The position numbers and the translations under genes are program-made. Source: Mytilus edulis (taxonomy: Eukaryota; Mollusca; Bivalvia; Mytilida; Mytilidae). From it: a stretch of DNA of 64,000 nt. Numbering within the stretch: position 1 is the stretch's first letter; every line of letters begins with the position of its first letter. Below are positions 47,801-59,700 of this stretch, one piece after another. The notes beneath the pieces are model-generated. The model saw only the letters and a list, made by a program, of their open reading frames with translations, was not told the DNA's origin and did no database searches. The stretch is from assembly GCF_963676685.1 (NCBI RefSeq), contig NC_092346.1:42405289-42469288 (forward strand), written 5' to 3'.

Positions 47801-50082
47801 ATGTGAGATATCTTACAAACTTTAAGAGATATCTTATAAAGTATTTAAGATATCTCATAACCTTTATGAGATATCTTAAATTTACCTAAGATTGTTAGGG
47901 ATTGTTTGCTGTCATCTATAATCTGCAACATTCCTTAAATTGCTGACTGGATTTCTGTTAAAGTTTGAATCTTTAGTTTATAAATGCCATTGTGGTCTCC
48001 CTAGTATTGACCCTAATTTCTGTTTTGTCAATAAATGTCATCTATGTAGTAGTAGAGGTATGAATATGTCAGCTCTAATATGTTTTTCCATGTGTATTTC
48101 TATAGTGCTCAAATGATTGCACATAACAACTGAATTTCAAGTTAATGTATTTGCTTTTCAGCAGTAAATATCCAATTCCTCCTCCAAGTTGAAATGCACT
48201 ATATCAGACCACCAGCAGAGAAAACTGCTGGGCAGAATCCATTTTTATTTACGTAAATTATGCCCATATTACAGGTGTATTACGATAGAATTGGGAAAGA
48301 AGAAGTATGAAGCCTGCCTAACTTATTATAATGATCCTGCTAAGATTGGCTATGGAATTATACTTACACATGGTGCAGGAGGGCACATGAACCATAAACA
48401 GCTAGTTGGTATTGCAGAGAAGTTGGCTAAAGCTGGATATTTAGTCTTACGTTTTACCTGTAAAGGATTGAACCTTGCTTACAGGACTAAAGTGTTTACA
48501 GGAATAGTGGTAAAGACAACTTTTTTTCTGAATTATAATTTGACATTCAAAAGTTTGTATTTTCTGATGAATTTCAAAGTTGAAATTTCTCTTTTCCAAT
48601 GAGATTTCTGCATAAAGAACGTATTTTATTCAGATTTCAAAAAATAATATGGATTGAAAGTTTTTATTTTTCAAAATTGACGTATATGTTTGAACTGTGA
48701 ACAGATACTGGTAAATGGGCAGAGAGTTACAATTTATTTATTTAGTCTAGTATCAAAGATAATCAGTATTTAATTTATCTTCTGAAAATCATGCAAGAGA
48801 TATGTTTCTTGGCATCATGAATTACGCAAGTCAATTAAGCCACTTTGACAACTTTGTTTTGCAAGTTATTCAATAATTAAAAAAGTTTTTGCTTAAAATA
48901 TTTTCAAACAGTTAAGTTAAAGAAACAGACAAAAATGGTTTTAAAAAATTGAAGCCTTTGTTAATTTAAAGGAAAAGTTATTTCAAAACTGAATGGTGAC
49001 TTGTTCTGTATTTTCATGGGAGATAACTCATAACTTGTGTTTCAAAGAAGGAAAAGGTTTTGTCAACTACATGAAATTTGTATATTTCAGGACTATGTAA
49101 AGGAGAATTATCCTCATCTGAAGGGATGTTTTATTGGAGGTAAGTTTCACAGATATAAAGTATCACATTCATTGTACTGTTAGGAAAAAAATGTTGTTTT
49201 AATAGCTTAGTAGTGCTATTTAGAATAATTATACAGAAGCAAAATGAAATACATATAATTAAAAAGATGTGGTATGATTGACAATGAGACTACTCACCAC
49301 CAAATTCTAGAATTATTTTTTTGCTTTGAAATGCAATCTTACAACTAATTTAGCAAAACTAAGTATAATTCCTAAAAGAGTCATTATTTTTTCAGTAAAC
49401 CAAAAGTTTTAATTTTGTCTTCAGGTCATTACTTGTATAAGGTATACACTAAACAATTCCCATATGATATATTTTCATTTCTTGTGCCATACTCAGAATG
49501 AACAGGTCAACAAAAACGTGCTGTTTAATTTATTTATCTTTTATCACGTTCTTATATAATAAACCATGTGTATCCATGTCATCTATATAGTACATTTACA
49601 TATTGTGATAAGCTTAAGATAAACAAAAAGGGCATAGTCATTATAATTGTATACATTAATTGGTTTTAGGACGTTCCATGGGATCAAGGGCAGCTGTTGG
49701 TGTTTGTTGTGATTCAAAGATGACCGATTTTTTACAAGGTGTCATATGTTTATCATATCCTTTACATAAACCGAATGACTTCAAACAGTTACGAGATGGT
49801 CCACTTAATGATGTCACAAAGCCAGTCCTTTTCGTTAGTGGGACAGATGATAATATGTGTGATCAGGAGTTGTTTTTACCTGTCCTTGATCACATGACCA
49901 AAAGTCAGGTGCACTGGATTGAAGGAGGAAATCATGGACTTGAGATTAAGGGAAAACCCATTGAAGATATAGTTCTAGAAATAGATCATGTTATCAGAAT
50001 TTTTATTTTGGAATGTCTTACAGATAAACTTAAGAGAACTAAAGTACAGAAGGCTGTGAAAAAGAAAATAAAAACTCAATGA
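44832..50082 (+). CDS. TEX30: TEX30-like alpha/beta hydrolase, complete, 4 exons
   Basis: Member of the TEX30/KANSL3 alpha/beta-hydrolase group; substrate unknown. Exons: 44832-44881, 48275-48509, 49091-49139, 49670-50082 (stop TGA), total 747 nt, 248 aa (human about 227). Landmarks: GIILTHGAGG (44-53, oxyanion-type HG), FTCKGLN, nucleophile elbow GRSMG with Ser114, acid candidate Asp171/172 in VSGTDD, and His200 in GGNHG. The C-terminus is Lys-rich. Exon 2 was started at 48275 because using the pyrimidine-rich acceptor at 48161 or 48164 gives an in-frame TGA after about ten codons, while CAG at 48272-48274 fits the phase-2 donor of exon 1 and the family alignment. Exon 3 is only 49 nt. The initiator in exon 1 is the least certain part. 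It shares its promoter with LGMN. Confidence 0.9.
45091..45211. mobile_element. 121-bp hairpin in TEX30 intron 1
   Basis: AGGGTTATTGCATGAATATTGGGG and CCCCAATATTCATGCAATAACCCT are the arm ends; the arms continue inward (ATATTGTCC/GGACAATAT, GTAAAA/TTTTAC, ATTGCA/TGCAAT), so nearly the whole element folds. Confidence 0.85.
45392..46049 (+). mobile_element. 658-bp non-autonomous transposon, copy 1 (TEX30 intron 1)
   Basis: Terminal inverted repeats of about 27 bp: CAGTCAGAGCTCAGACATAA at the left, TTATGTCTGAGCTCTGACTG at the right. Flanked by ATATA at 45387-45391 and 46050-46054. Subterminal AAGTC/GACTT motifs recur (AATAAGTC, TTTAAGTC). Same length as copy 2 at 59434. Nearly all differences between the copies in the central short ORF change the amino acid, so that ORF is not conserved coding sequence. 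Confidence 0.92.
46840..47065 (-). repeat. Interspersed repeat in TEX30 intron 1
   Basis: CAGAGGCCAAAATACGGCC, TTGATCAAGACCAAACAGCAAGCTATAAGGGACCCAAAAATTAT, AACTCGAACAGGAAATCCAACG, ending AAAGGCCCCTTAATC. The middle resembles 31460-31540 (AGTAAGCTATCAGGGCCCCAAAATGACT, CTCAAACAGGAAAACC). Confidence 0.65.
47615..47742. mobile_element. 128-bp imperfect hairpin in TEX30 intron 1
   Basis: AGTGTTATGAACT..GTTTCTGTATTGGCACTTGTATAGATT pairs with AATCTATACCAGTGCCAAAACAGAAAC..AGTTAATAACACT. Followed at 47801-47882 by a cluster of GAGATATCTTA palindromes including TAAGATATCTCATAA/TTATGAGATATCTTA. Confidence 0.75.
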
Positions 50083-50134
50083 AATCTTTATATTGTGTTT
50101 TCAATATTTGCTTTCTATGAAACTAATGATGTTG

Positions 50135-50140
50135 AATAAA
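50135..50140 (+). terminator. Likely TEX30 polyadenylation signal
   Basis: A canonical AATAAA lies 53 bases after the TEX30 stop codon. It is the first such hexamer downstream, so a very short 3' UTR is inferred. No transcript data are available. Confidence 0.55.
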
Positions 50141-50348
50141 ATAAGGTGTTTGGTATAGGTCAATGAGACAGCACTCCAGAATACAAATATAATTGAAAAG
50201 ATATCAAGGGGTCAACACACATTCTAAAAACATTGTGAATAAATGAAACAAACTATCAAATATTTGCAATCAACAATAAATTCTCTAAATAAAAAAAATA
50301 AAAAAAACAACAGTAGGATTTGACACAAGCAAATGAATATGGTTTATT

Positions 50349-51172
50349 TTTATGCCCCACCTACCATAGAAGAGGGGCATTATGTTTTCTGGTCTGTGCC
50401 TCTGTTTGTCCGTCCCGTCCGTCCATCCATTCGTTTGTTCGTCCGTGCATCCGTTCGCTTCAGGTTAAAGTTTTTGGTCAAAGTAGTTTTTGAAAAAGTT
50501 GAAGTCAAATCAACTTGAAACTTAGTACACATGTGTCCCATGATATGATCTTTCTAATTTTAATGTCAAATTATAGTTTTGACCCCAATTTCATGGTCCA
50601 CTGAACATAGAAAATGATAGTGGGAAGTTCAGGTTAAAGTTTTTGGTCGAGGTAGTTTTTGATGAAGTTAAAGTTACATCAACTTGAAACTTAGTAAACA
50701 TGTTCCCTATTTTGCTCAAAATAGAACATAGGGGTTAATTACAAGTTTTGTCTGTTATTTTGAAAACCAATATGAATAGAGAAGATCTGATGAGTCAAAA
50801 ATGTTGAGAATTTTGAAATACTACAGTGTACCATTTTGCTGATTATTTTGAAAACTATAATAGATACTAGTAGAATGATTTTTATGCCCCACCTACGATA
50901 GTAGAGGGGCATTATGTTTTCTGGTCTGTGCGTCCGTTCGTTCGTCCGTCCGTCTGTCTGTCCCGCTTCAGGTTAAAGTTTTTGGTCAAGGTAGTTTTTG
51001 ATGAAATTGAAGTCCAATCGACTTCAAACTTAGTACACATGTTCCCTATGATATGATCTTTCTAATTTTAATGCCAAATTAGAGTTTTTACCCAAATTTC
51101 ACGGTCCACTGAACATGGAAAATGATAGTGCGAGTGGGGCATTCGTGTACTGAGGACACATTCTTGTTTAAA
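50349..51172 (+). repeat. Two tandem 'TATGCCCCACCTAC' repeats downstream of TEX30
   Basis: TTTTTATGCCCCACCTAC(C/G)AT begins units at 50349 and 50880, each with GAGGGGCATTATGTTTTCTGGTCTGTGC, a CCGTCCGTCC simple run, then CTTCAGGTTAAAGTTTTTGGTC. Ends with GAGTGGGGCATTCGTGTACTGAGGACACATTCTTG. A familiar bivalve repeat. Confidence 0.85.
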
Positions 51173-51894
51173 AATAATCATCAAGACAAGATCTACAAAT
51201 ATGTAAACGTGCTTAAAATGTCCGACCCCTCCTTTTTAAATGAATTGATCTTTAATTATGGTTTAAAACAATTTTTAGAATTTTTTCCTGTTAACTTAAA
51301 AACTGCTACAGATCAATAAGCTCAATTAGCAAAATTGATTTATAAATAAGCATTCATAGCTGAAATCTTAAGTCGACTCATGATTAGAGTTATTGCCCTT
51401 TCAAGATGATTTTACCATTTTTCTGCGTTTTTGCCTTTTATCTTGATTTTAATAGTCTAAGAGACAAATGAAGATAAAAACTTTTAAAAGAATCAATGAT
51501 CAGCAGGACAAGATCTACAAATACATCAACATGACTAAAGTGGTCATGACATTAAAATTGAATGACATAAAAAAAAAAAGCAGCCCATGCATGAAGCCAC
51601 TACTGCATATCAGAAAATGCTTGTATGATATACAATACAATACAATATTTTTTTTTTTAACTTTTTCCAAATTAAAGGGCCCATAAAGAACATAAAATTA
51701 ATATCAACATGACAAACATTTCAGAGTGATTAAAGAAACATAAAATAATAGTTCAAATACCTTAAAGGAGATTTCATACAGCAACATCACATTTAAAACA
51801 CTACAAAGAAGACATGTGCATTTTTAAGAATAGACAAAAAAAAAAGAAATATTAACCATTCAACCTGGCTTATACAAGTTATCAAAACACCAAT
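51173..51894. other. Intergenic remnant
   Basis: Two AGGACAAGATCTACAAATA[TC] blocks (51185 and 51505) followed by short motifs suggest decayed copies of the repeat family at 38158/50349 (GATTTACAAATAAGTCAACATG-like). No exon seen. Confidence 0.45.
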
Positions 51895-52570
51895 TTGGTT
51901 TTTGATGAGCCTGCAACTATTGTTGCAGAAAGCTTGACATAGGGAAAGTGATCCAGTGGCAGCAGTGTCAGCGTTAACTTACTTCTTTTAAGCTTTATAT
52001 TTTAGAAGGTTGAAGTTTTGGATGTTTCATATTTTGTATATAGATGCCTTATGTTAAGAAGTTTCTGTCTGCCATACGTCCATTATCCTCGTTTTCATTT
52101 TTCAGTGACTACTTGACAAATGTTAAGATTTTTTGTAATGTTAATTTCTCTCTAATTATGGGTAATAGGATAACTTTATTTGGTATATGTCTGTACTTTA
52201 AATTGCTTGTCAGACATTTTTCACTTGACCTTGACCTCATTTCATGGATCTGTGAACAAAGTTAAGTTTTTGAGGTCAAGTTCATATATGAGATACTATA
52301 AGCAATAGATCAACTATATTTTAGTATATGGAATGATTGTAAGGTGTACATGTCCAACTAGTAGGTGTCATCTGACCTTGACCTCATTTTCATGGATCTG
52401 TGAACAAGGTTAAGTTTTCGTGGTCAAGTCCATATAATTATCAGATACTATAAGCAATAGATCAACTATATTTTAGTATATGGAATGATTGTAAGGTGTA
52501 CATGTCCAACTAGTAGGTGTCATCTGACCTTGACCTCATTTTCATGGTTTAATATTAAAGTTAAGTTTTT
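51895..52570 (+). repeat. 'GAGCCTGCAAC..GTTGCAG' repeat with ~150-bp tandem body
   Basis: Head: TTTTTGATGAGCCTGCAACTATTGTTGCAGAAAGCTTGACATAGGG; body: tandem units carrying TGACCTTGACCTCATTT(T)CATGG at about 52226, 52374 and 52526. Same family as 63183-64000. Confidence 0.85.
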
Positions 52571-52795
52571 GAGTTTTGATCTTTTTTTTTAATACTTTAT
52601 GTAATAGGTCTGTTAAACCTAATTTATTTAACCAGTCTTTTACAATATTAACCCATTTACTTAATTTCTCTACATTTTTATATATTTTTATGGACTAAAG
52701 TGTTAGGTGAGTTCACAATGTGGTTTATGAATTTTATAAAAGCGGAATTTTAAAGTACTAAAAGGTTCTGTTTGTATCAGCTTAACAGGCTTCAT

Positions 52796-52985
52796 TTGTT
52801 GAGGGGGGTAGGAACTTTATCAGGACTCCGGGATCGGGTGTTTTTAAGCTTGGGATTTCGGGATCCGGGAATTATTTTTTTCTAATTTTGGGATGTCGGG
52901 ATATAATTTTTTTTAATTCGGGACCTCAGAATTTCTTGTTTTTAAGCCCTGGATTTCGGGATCAGGACCTCCTACCCTCCCTCTT
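52796..52985 (+). repeat. 'GGGATCAGGACC' interspersed repeat
   Basis: TTGTTGAGGGGGGTAGGA start, then alternating GGGATTTCGGGATC and TTTTTAAGC blocks. Copy of 627-782 (inverted) and 62253-62459. Confidence 0.8.
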
Positions 52986-53767
52986 TGTTGTTTTGCACTG
53001 TACACCTAAAATTTCTTTAATAAATTTTAAAATATGTAAATGTTCAAATGGATCTAAATCGTTGAACACTTGGCTTACACCTTAAACTTCACTTCCATAA
53101 AGAGTTATTGAAACAACTAAAGTATCAAATAATTTTTCAAGCATATCTAAAGAGACTATTTTTTCAATTTTAAATCAAGCCCTTTTCCATGACTAGTATT
53201 TTGAATAACTTCCTGAACAATTTATAGTTATTCCAATATTTGTTGTAATTAAACTGAAACCCAAATAGAATCTGAAAAAAAGATAATATAAATTATTTTA
53301 TACAAAAAAAAATCTTTTTTCTTCTGATGTATTATTTTGAAAAATGCCAAATAAAAATCGGGGAGACTCCCCGATTTGTCCCCCAATGGCCTCTATGACA
53401 GTGAACTAAAGATATATACATCATTAATTGCTGCATTTGAATTACAGTTGTATGTCAGTTCTTGTTTAGTTTTTGGTTGTAAGACATATCATAATCAAAG
53501 CTCTCTTGGGTAGGAGTTACATTTACTACACGCTAGAAGACAGGTTACCCACGCTGATTAAAAACTTACAATTATTATACTGTGCAAACTGACACCAATG
53601 CAATTAATTCATTACTTTGTTTGTTCTGCATTAGTTTAATGCATCCGTATTTTTGCAAATTCAACCTTGACAGGAAGTGAAGAAACAGCTACACGATCAT
53701 TTGCAGCGCAGAAAAGTCGTCAAGCAACGTTTTACTTTCACCCTCTGGCTCCAAAAATTATGCCACT

Positions 53768-56700
53768 ATGTCTATAATTACCCTTGTATCTTTGGATGAC
53801 GGCGAGACTATAGATCTCCCTGAAGAAAAAACTATAAAAATTGGACGTGGCTCTTTCTTGAAGGTAATACAAGTCTGAAAGTGATTCTATATTTGCAGTT
53901 TGAGCTAAATAATATATAATCGGTTAACAAATTATCTCCCTTTGCATATTTAAGAAAAAATATAGTTTAAGTTTCTCAATTATTAGACATGTTAGATGAA
54001 AGTGCAATGTTTAAGGTTCATCATAAGGAATTGAAAAATATGGCCGTGTTTACACCTCCAAAATTACTATGAGTACAGACAAACTGGTACATCCAGGAAA
54101 GTTTTAAGGCATGGCAGGAACTAGATATATAAAAGTTATATGAAGTCTACGTTTCAGAAAATTATAAACTTACCTGGATTTTGATTTTCATTTTTTTCCA
54201 GTCTGCAGAAGATAACAAAATAAACAAACACCTGAGTTTCATTTGATACGGTCCACTCAGTTAAACAGTTTAAACCTGTTAAATCACCTATTGTTTACAG
54301 GTGTCTATTGTCCATCCATTGTCCATTTAAATCAATACTACTCACAACATTGATTATATGAGGGGAGCTTCTCAATCGTTTTCACTACTTAGTTAATTTT
54401 TGCACCTTCTGCAGGAACGAAAAAAAATGGGTAGCAAAATCTAGAAAAGTTTATAATTTTCTGAAACATAAAATGCATTTAAAATTTATATATCTAGTTC
54501 CTGCCATCCCTTAAAACTGTTGCAGGTGTATAGGTTAGTCTGTACTCAGAGTAAAATTTGGGGTGTAAATACGGCCATTTTAGCCAAAAGGTTATGATGA
54601 ACCTTAACTTAGCAGACAAAACTAAAAACAAAAAAGCCGTTTAATTGTGATAAAATACTATAAAGAAATCATCATTTAATATTAAAAAAAGAAGATGTGG
54701 TATGATTGCAAATGAGACAACTTGACCTCCACAAGCAGGGGTTCAAATTAGTGGTGGTCCGAGGTCTGTGACCTTCCACTATTGCAATCAGACTTTTGAT
54801 TTGGTTACAAGCTACGCCCGACGGACCTTCAATTGGAAAGAAAATAAAAATGTGACAGAGTTGTCAAGCCACAACTGGAGATTTGGAAATTTTCAGCTGG
54901 AGTTTTGGTCTCATAACTGGAGATTTTTTATCGACGTACGCAATGGGTTTTTTTGTGTGTTTAAACTGCATATTTTTTTTGGGGGGGGGGGGGTTAAAAG
55001 AACAATAATTCCATACCTTTAAACACCTGCATATCCATTTTTACTTGATCAAAATCTTAGCTGGCTACCATGTTATATATATCTAATTGAACACCTTTTT
55101 AACACTTTTTATTCTGGATTACAAAAAAAATGACCAGAAAAACCTTAAGTGATCGTCGAATCATCCAAAAGTTTTGAAGTTACACAGAGGAAGTAGTGCT
55201 CATTAGGAATCCTTGTGTAGTTAATTATGACCTGTGCTTTTGGCTAAGATGTCAAAAAACAATTGTATGAAATATTTAATCGCCAAAAATCTCTTAAGAC
55301 AAGTAGTTTAGATGTCCCAAATGGCAAAAGTCGCAGGAATATTGCTCGTCATCAATACATAGTACAACTACGTCAGTATCTATTATATAATAAGTTCAAC
55401 TGTTCATGCTGTTGGCAGCAATTTCAAATTAGAAGACAATTTTTTTGTATCTTTTCAATTTGGAGACAGGGGTGCAAATTAGCGGTGGTTTGAGGTCCGC
55501 GCACTTCCACTTTTGCACGCAGAGATTTGACTTGGTTTCTAGCTATGCCAGACGGAGTAACCTTCCACTTGAAAGAAAATAAGAAATAACTTTGCAAACC
55601 TTTTCACCAAAGTCTCCAAATAAACGATCTAAAAACTTATTTTCATCATTATAATTTATGACAGCGATGTTCATTTTGTTCAACCGCTAGCTTTATACAG
55701 AAAATCGCCGACAAATAATGTGTAAATTCGAGTAAAATCTTATCTGATTGACAAAAACAATATTGTAAACACCAAAATAATGGCTGCTGTGAAGACAAAA
55801 TTTTACCATATCGGATCTGATTCCGGAAGCGGATAAGGGCAATTCTGGGTTTTGGCGATCAATTATAAAAAAATCCAGGCAGGTGACGAAATACATCTAT
55901 GCATGGTAAATGAATATAAACACTAGACTGCTAGAATTGAAAACCAAATGATATGTTTAAAGAAAGAAAAAGAAGAAAATATTTTATACAGACACTCAAA
56001 ATTACTTTTTGACAAATTTTAATGTCAAAATCCAATACAATGTGACAGCTGGGAACAGTATATATCTATTAACAATATATATGTTCATGGTCACAGTATA
56101 AATTTTCTTCATCAGTGATAAATGATGATAATGCATGTGAGATGCTTTTAAAGTGTAAACATATTACTTCAATTTTGAAGGGTTATTTTTTTCTCAATTT
56201 TGAAGGGTCAATTAAAGAAGCTTGAAGTTTCTTACTTTATTTAACTATATTATATAATACCTGAATGTAAGCAAATCATATGATATATAGGTGGCGTCCT
56301 TTAGGCCACTCTACCAAGGGGTGGGGGTTCCAACTATATGTACCCATTCAGATGCATTGATCGGCACAAAAAAGGGGGATTCCAACCCCCAGCCTCCCCC
56401 TGGATCTGCCAATGCTACCCCCTCCTGTTTGATAACTTGGAAATAGTCGAGATTCCCACCCCTAAACCATAAATTCAAGTATAGGACAATATGATAAATC
56501 AAATAAAATATAGGGGGAGTCCCTGGAGTCACCCACCACTTCTGTTTGAGAACTTGGAAACGGTCGAGATCTCCACCCCTTAACCATATATATTCATGTT
56601 TGTGACAATATGAAAAATCAAATGAAATATAGGGAGAGTCGCTGGGGGTCACCCCACCCCTCCTGTTTTTGAATTTAAAAACGGTCTAGATCCCAACCCC

Positions 56701-59700
56701 TAAACCATATATATTCATGTATGGGACTATATAAAAAATCAGATGAAATATAGGGGGAGTCCCTTGGGTCACCCCAACGCCTCCTGTTTGAGAATTTAAA
56801 AACCGTTGAGATACCCACCCCTTAACCATATATGTTCATGTATGGGAAATATAACAATTCAAATGAAATATAGGGGTCACGTACCCTACCCCCTCCTGTT
56901 TGAGAACCTGGAAACTGATGAGATCCCTACCCCTAAACCATATATATTCATGCATGGGACAAAATAACAAATCATTCACATTTACTATGTGCAGGTCAGA
57001 CTTCAAACTTCACCTTTGATCCAGGTAGTACATGTAGTAGTGAACATTTGTCTGATTCCTGTCTCATAACTTTTGTACAATAGAACACAAACTCAGTTTT
57101 CTTTCCTGGGAAACCAGTCCATTCATACTATTACATTTAACATGTTCGTACTAAGTCAACTTCGTCGTGTGAATATTATAATGTTTTATGTCCCCTTTTT
57201 CTAAAACTGAGAAAATGGCATTTAAAGTTGGACAGTCTGATATCCAGTCATATAAAACAAGAGCTATGCAAAAAGTATGCGTAATACTAGTTCCAACACA
57301 TCTGATTAAATTGTCCTTTTCAGAAATCTGATCAAGTATATATTATTTCGGCAATTTCATATTTCAAGTTTGGAGATAGTACATTTTAATCTTGTGATAA
57401 GTAAAGTTGAAAGAATTAAAATGGTATTGGACATAAAACATTATAATATTATTACTGGGCAATGTATATGCCATTAAAATTGAATAAAATCGGCAGTAGA
57501 AACAAAGGCCATACACAATCTTGTTGGTTAAAATAGTGTCTTATGTTTTCTTTGAACTATATAGCTATGCCTGCAAGGCAAACTGGACGTATAGTTCTTC
57601 TGTCTATGCGTCTGTCCTTGCAAGGTTAAGGTACACGTTGACTTTGTCTTTCTTAATAGAATTTCAATGTTAAAAAACCAGGTTAAGTTTCAGGTTTAAG
57701 TTTTTGATATAAGAGTTATGATATCACCAAGCAGCTTTGTACATAGATAGCTTATGATGTGGACTGTTTGATGCAAAGTTGATGCTTGGGTCGTAATAAG
57801 TCAAGACTTATGGACTTTGTCTTTTGTAATAAAAAGTCAATGCTAAAGACCCAAAGTTAGGGTACGGCCAGATCAAGTTAATTGATAGATTCTCATCCAC
57901 CTAAATTGAAAATATTGGGTTGAGTTGGACTCTTATATTTTATTTTTACGTATTTTTATTACAGATTCCAAAGAACTTTGTAAAAATACATAAAAAACCT
58001 AATTGGTTGGAACGGATGGGGATAAGAATGTAAAAATTAATTTGATATGATCTTAAGGTTAAGTCTGTAATGGGTCTGTGTCTGAACAAACTGTTAGTCA
58101 TTTTAAATACAGATCATTGGCGGGCATGTAGTGTCATTGGACATTCTTTTTCTAAAAGGACAGTAATAAAATGACACATAATAATTAGACAATGACTTTA
58201 TGAATATAAAACTAAAGAATTACAAAAATGGCACCTTTACTCCTTATAGGATGCTGATTTATAAACAAATCATAATTAGCACATCATCATAACAGTTGGA
58301 CATTAAGTTCATGACATGATATGAAAGGGATCTGTATATGTTTCAGCTAAACAAAATGTATATTTTTTGCTATTATTCATTAAAAAGCTGTCACTTGGAC
58401 CATTTGAAAATTTCTATATTTTGTCAATAATATTAATAATAATTAATAATAATAATATACAGACTATATTTATGTATGAAAGTGCCATAAAGTCCTATTA
58501 AATTATAATGCCCTCATTTCATACTATCTCCATTGGTAAACTTTTGTCATGTGACCCAGAATCCGTCAATTTCATTGGTTTGTACTTAGATCACTATAAT
58601 TCTGAATACAACATTGTATTTGGAGATATATCATTTTAATACTACTGTTTTAGGCAAATTTGAAGATAATTAAGCCTGGTTAAATATATAGGGAGATAAA
58701 ACATTGCAGCACGAAACTATTGACACCCATAACTCATTTCCACTGTAAAATGGACTTATAACATTATAATATTCACACGACGACTTGTACTACTAGTAGT
58801 CAACTAAAACCAACATTAACTACCAAGTAGAATAACTGCAATCATTGTGAACTTGTACCACTGCAGACTCACCATAAAAACTTGATATACATTGATAGAT
58901 GCATTGCTTTTGAAACCTTGATAACATATAAATTATTTGCCTTATAATTAATTCATTAGATAAACATAAATATACTATATATGAATGTTTAATGTTGAAG
59001 CAACATTGCCATAGTTTTCATAAATACGTTTGCCTTGGTTTTTGGTTAACTGCCCTCAGTGCTTACAGCGCTTTGATTTTTTTAATTTTAGACAAGTATT
59101 TTGCAAATTCAGATAATAGACATTTGTAATAAAGCACAAAATGTCAAAAACAAGTATGAATGTTTCAAGTTAAACAATAATATATGAATACTATTTCGAA
59201 AGACAGATAATAATGGATCACAGCTTATAATGCTAAAAAGACATGTTTTTCAAAAACGATATCAAAATGAACAATGCCAAACCAACTTAAATTTCACAGA
59301 TATTTATTAATTTTATAAAATTAAAAGAGTTAAACATTATTTTAGAACGATAAAAGTGACACGCACATGTATATCAGCATCAGCAAATAAAACAATTATA
59401 CTATGCATGTTAAAAGCTGGTGTTTGGTATAAACAGTCAGAGCTCAGACATAAATAAGTCTGATTCTGCTTTTGACTCATAGAGGTCTAAATTTGTAAGT
59501 TTTAGGATTTGTCTCCCTTTAATGTAAGACAAAATACGACTTGAATAAGTCCAATATTGTTAAACAAGAAATAATTGACCAGAATCAAAAAGTTGCAAAT
59601 ATCGACTCCTACAAGTCGATGAGTGATCAAAATTGGTTAACTTCAAGACCCACGCATATTTATAAGGAGGTCATGCATCTAAATCAAATAATGACAACAT

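Noticed and set aside
56311-56652. 113-aa ORF with repeated residues
   Set aside because: It is a translation of the ~118-bp tandem repeat.
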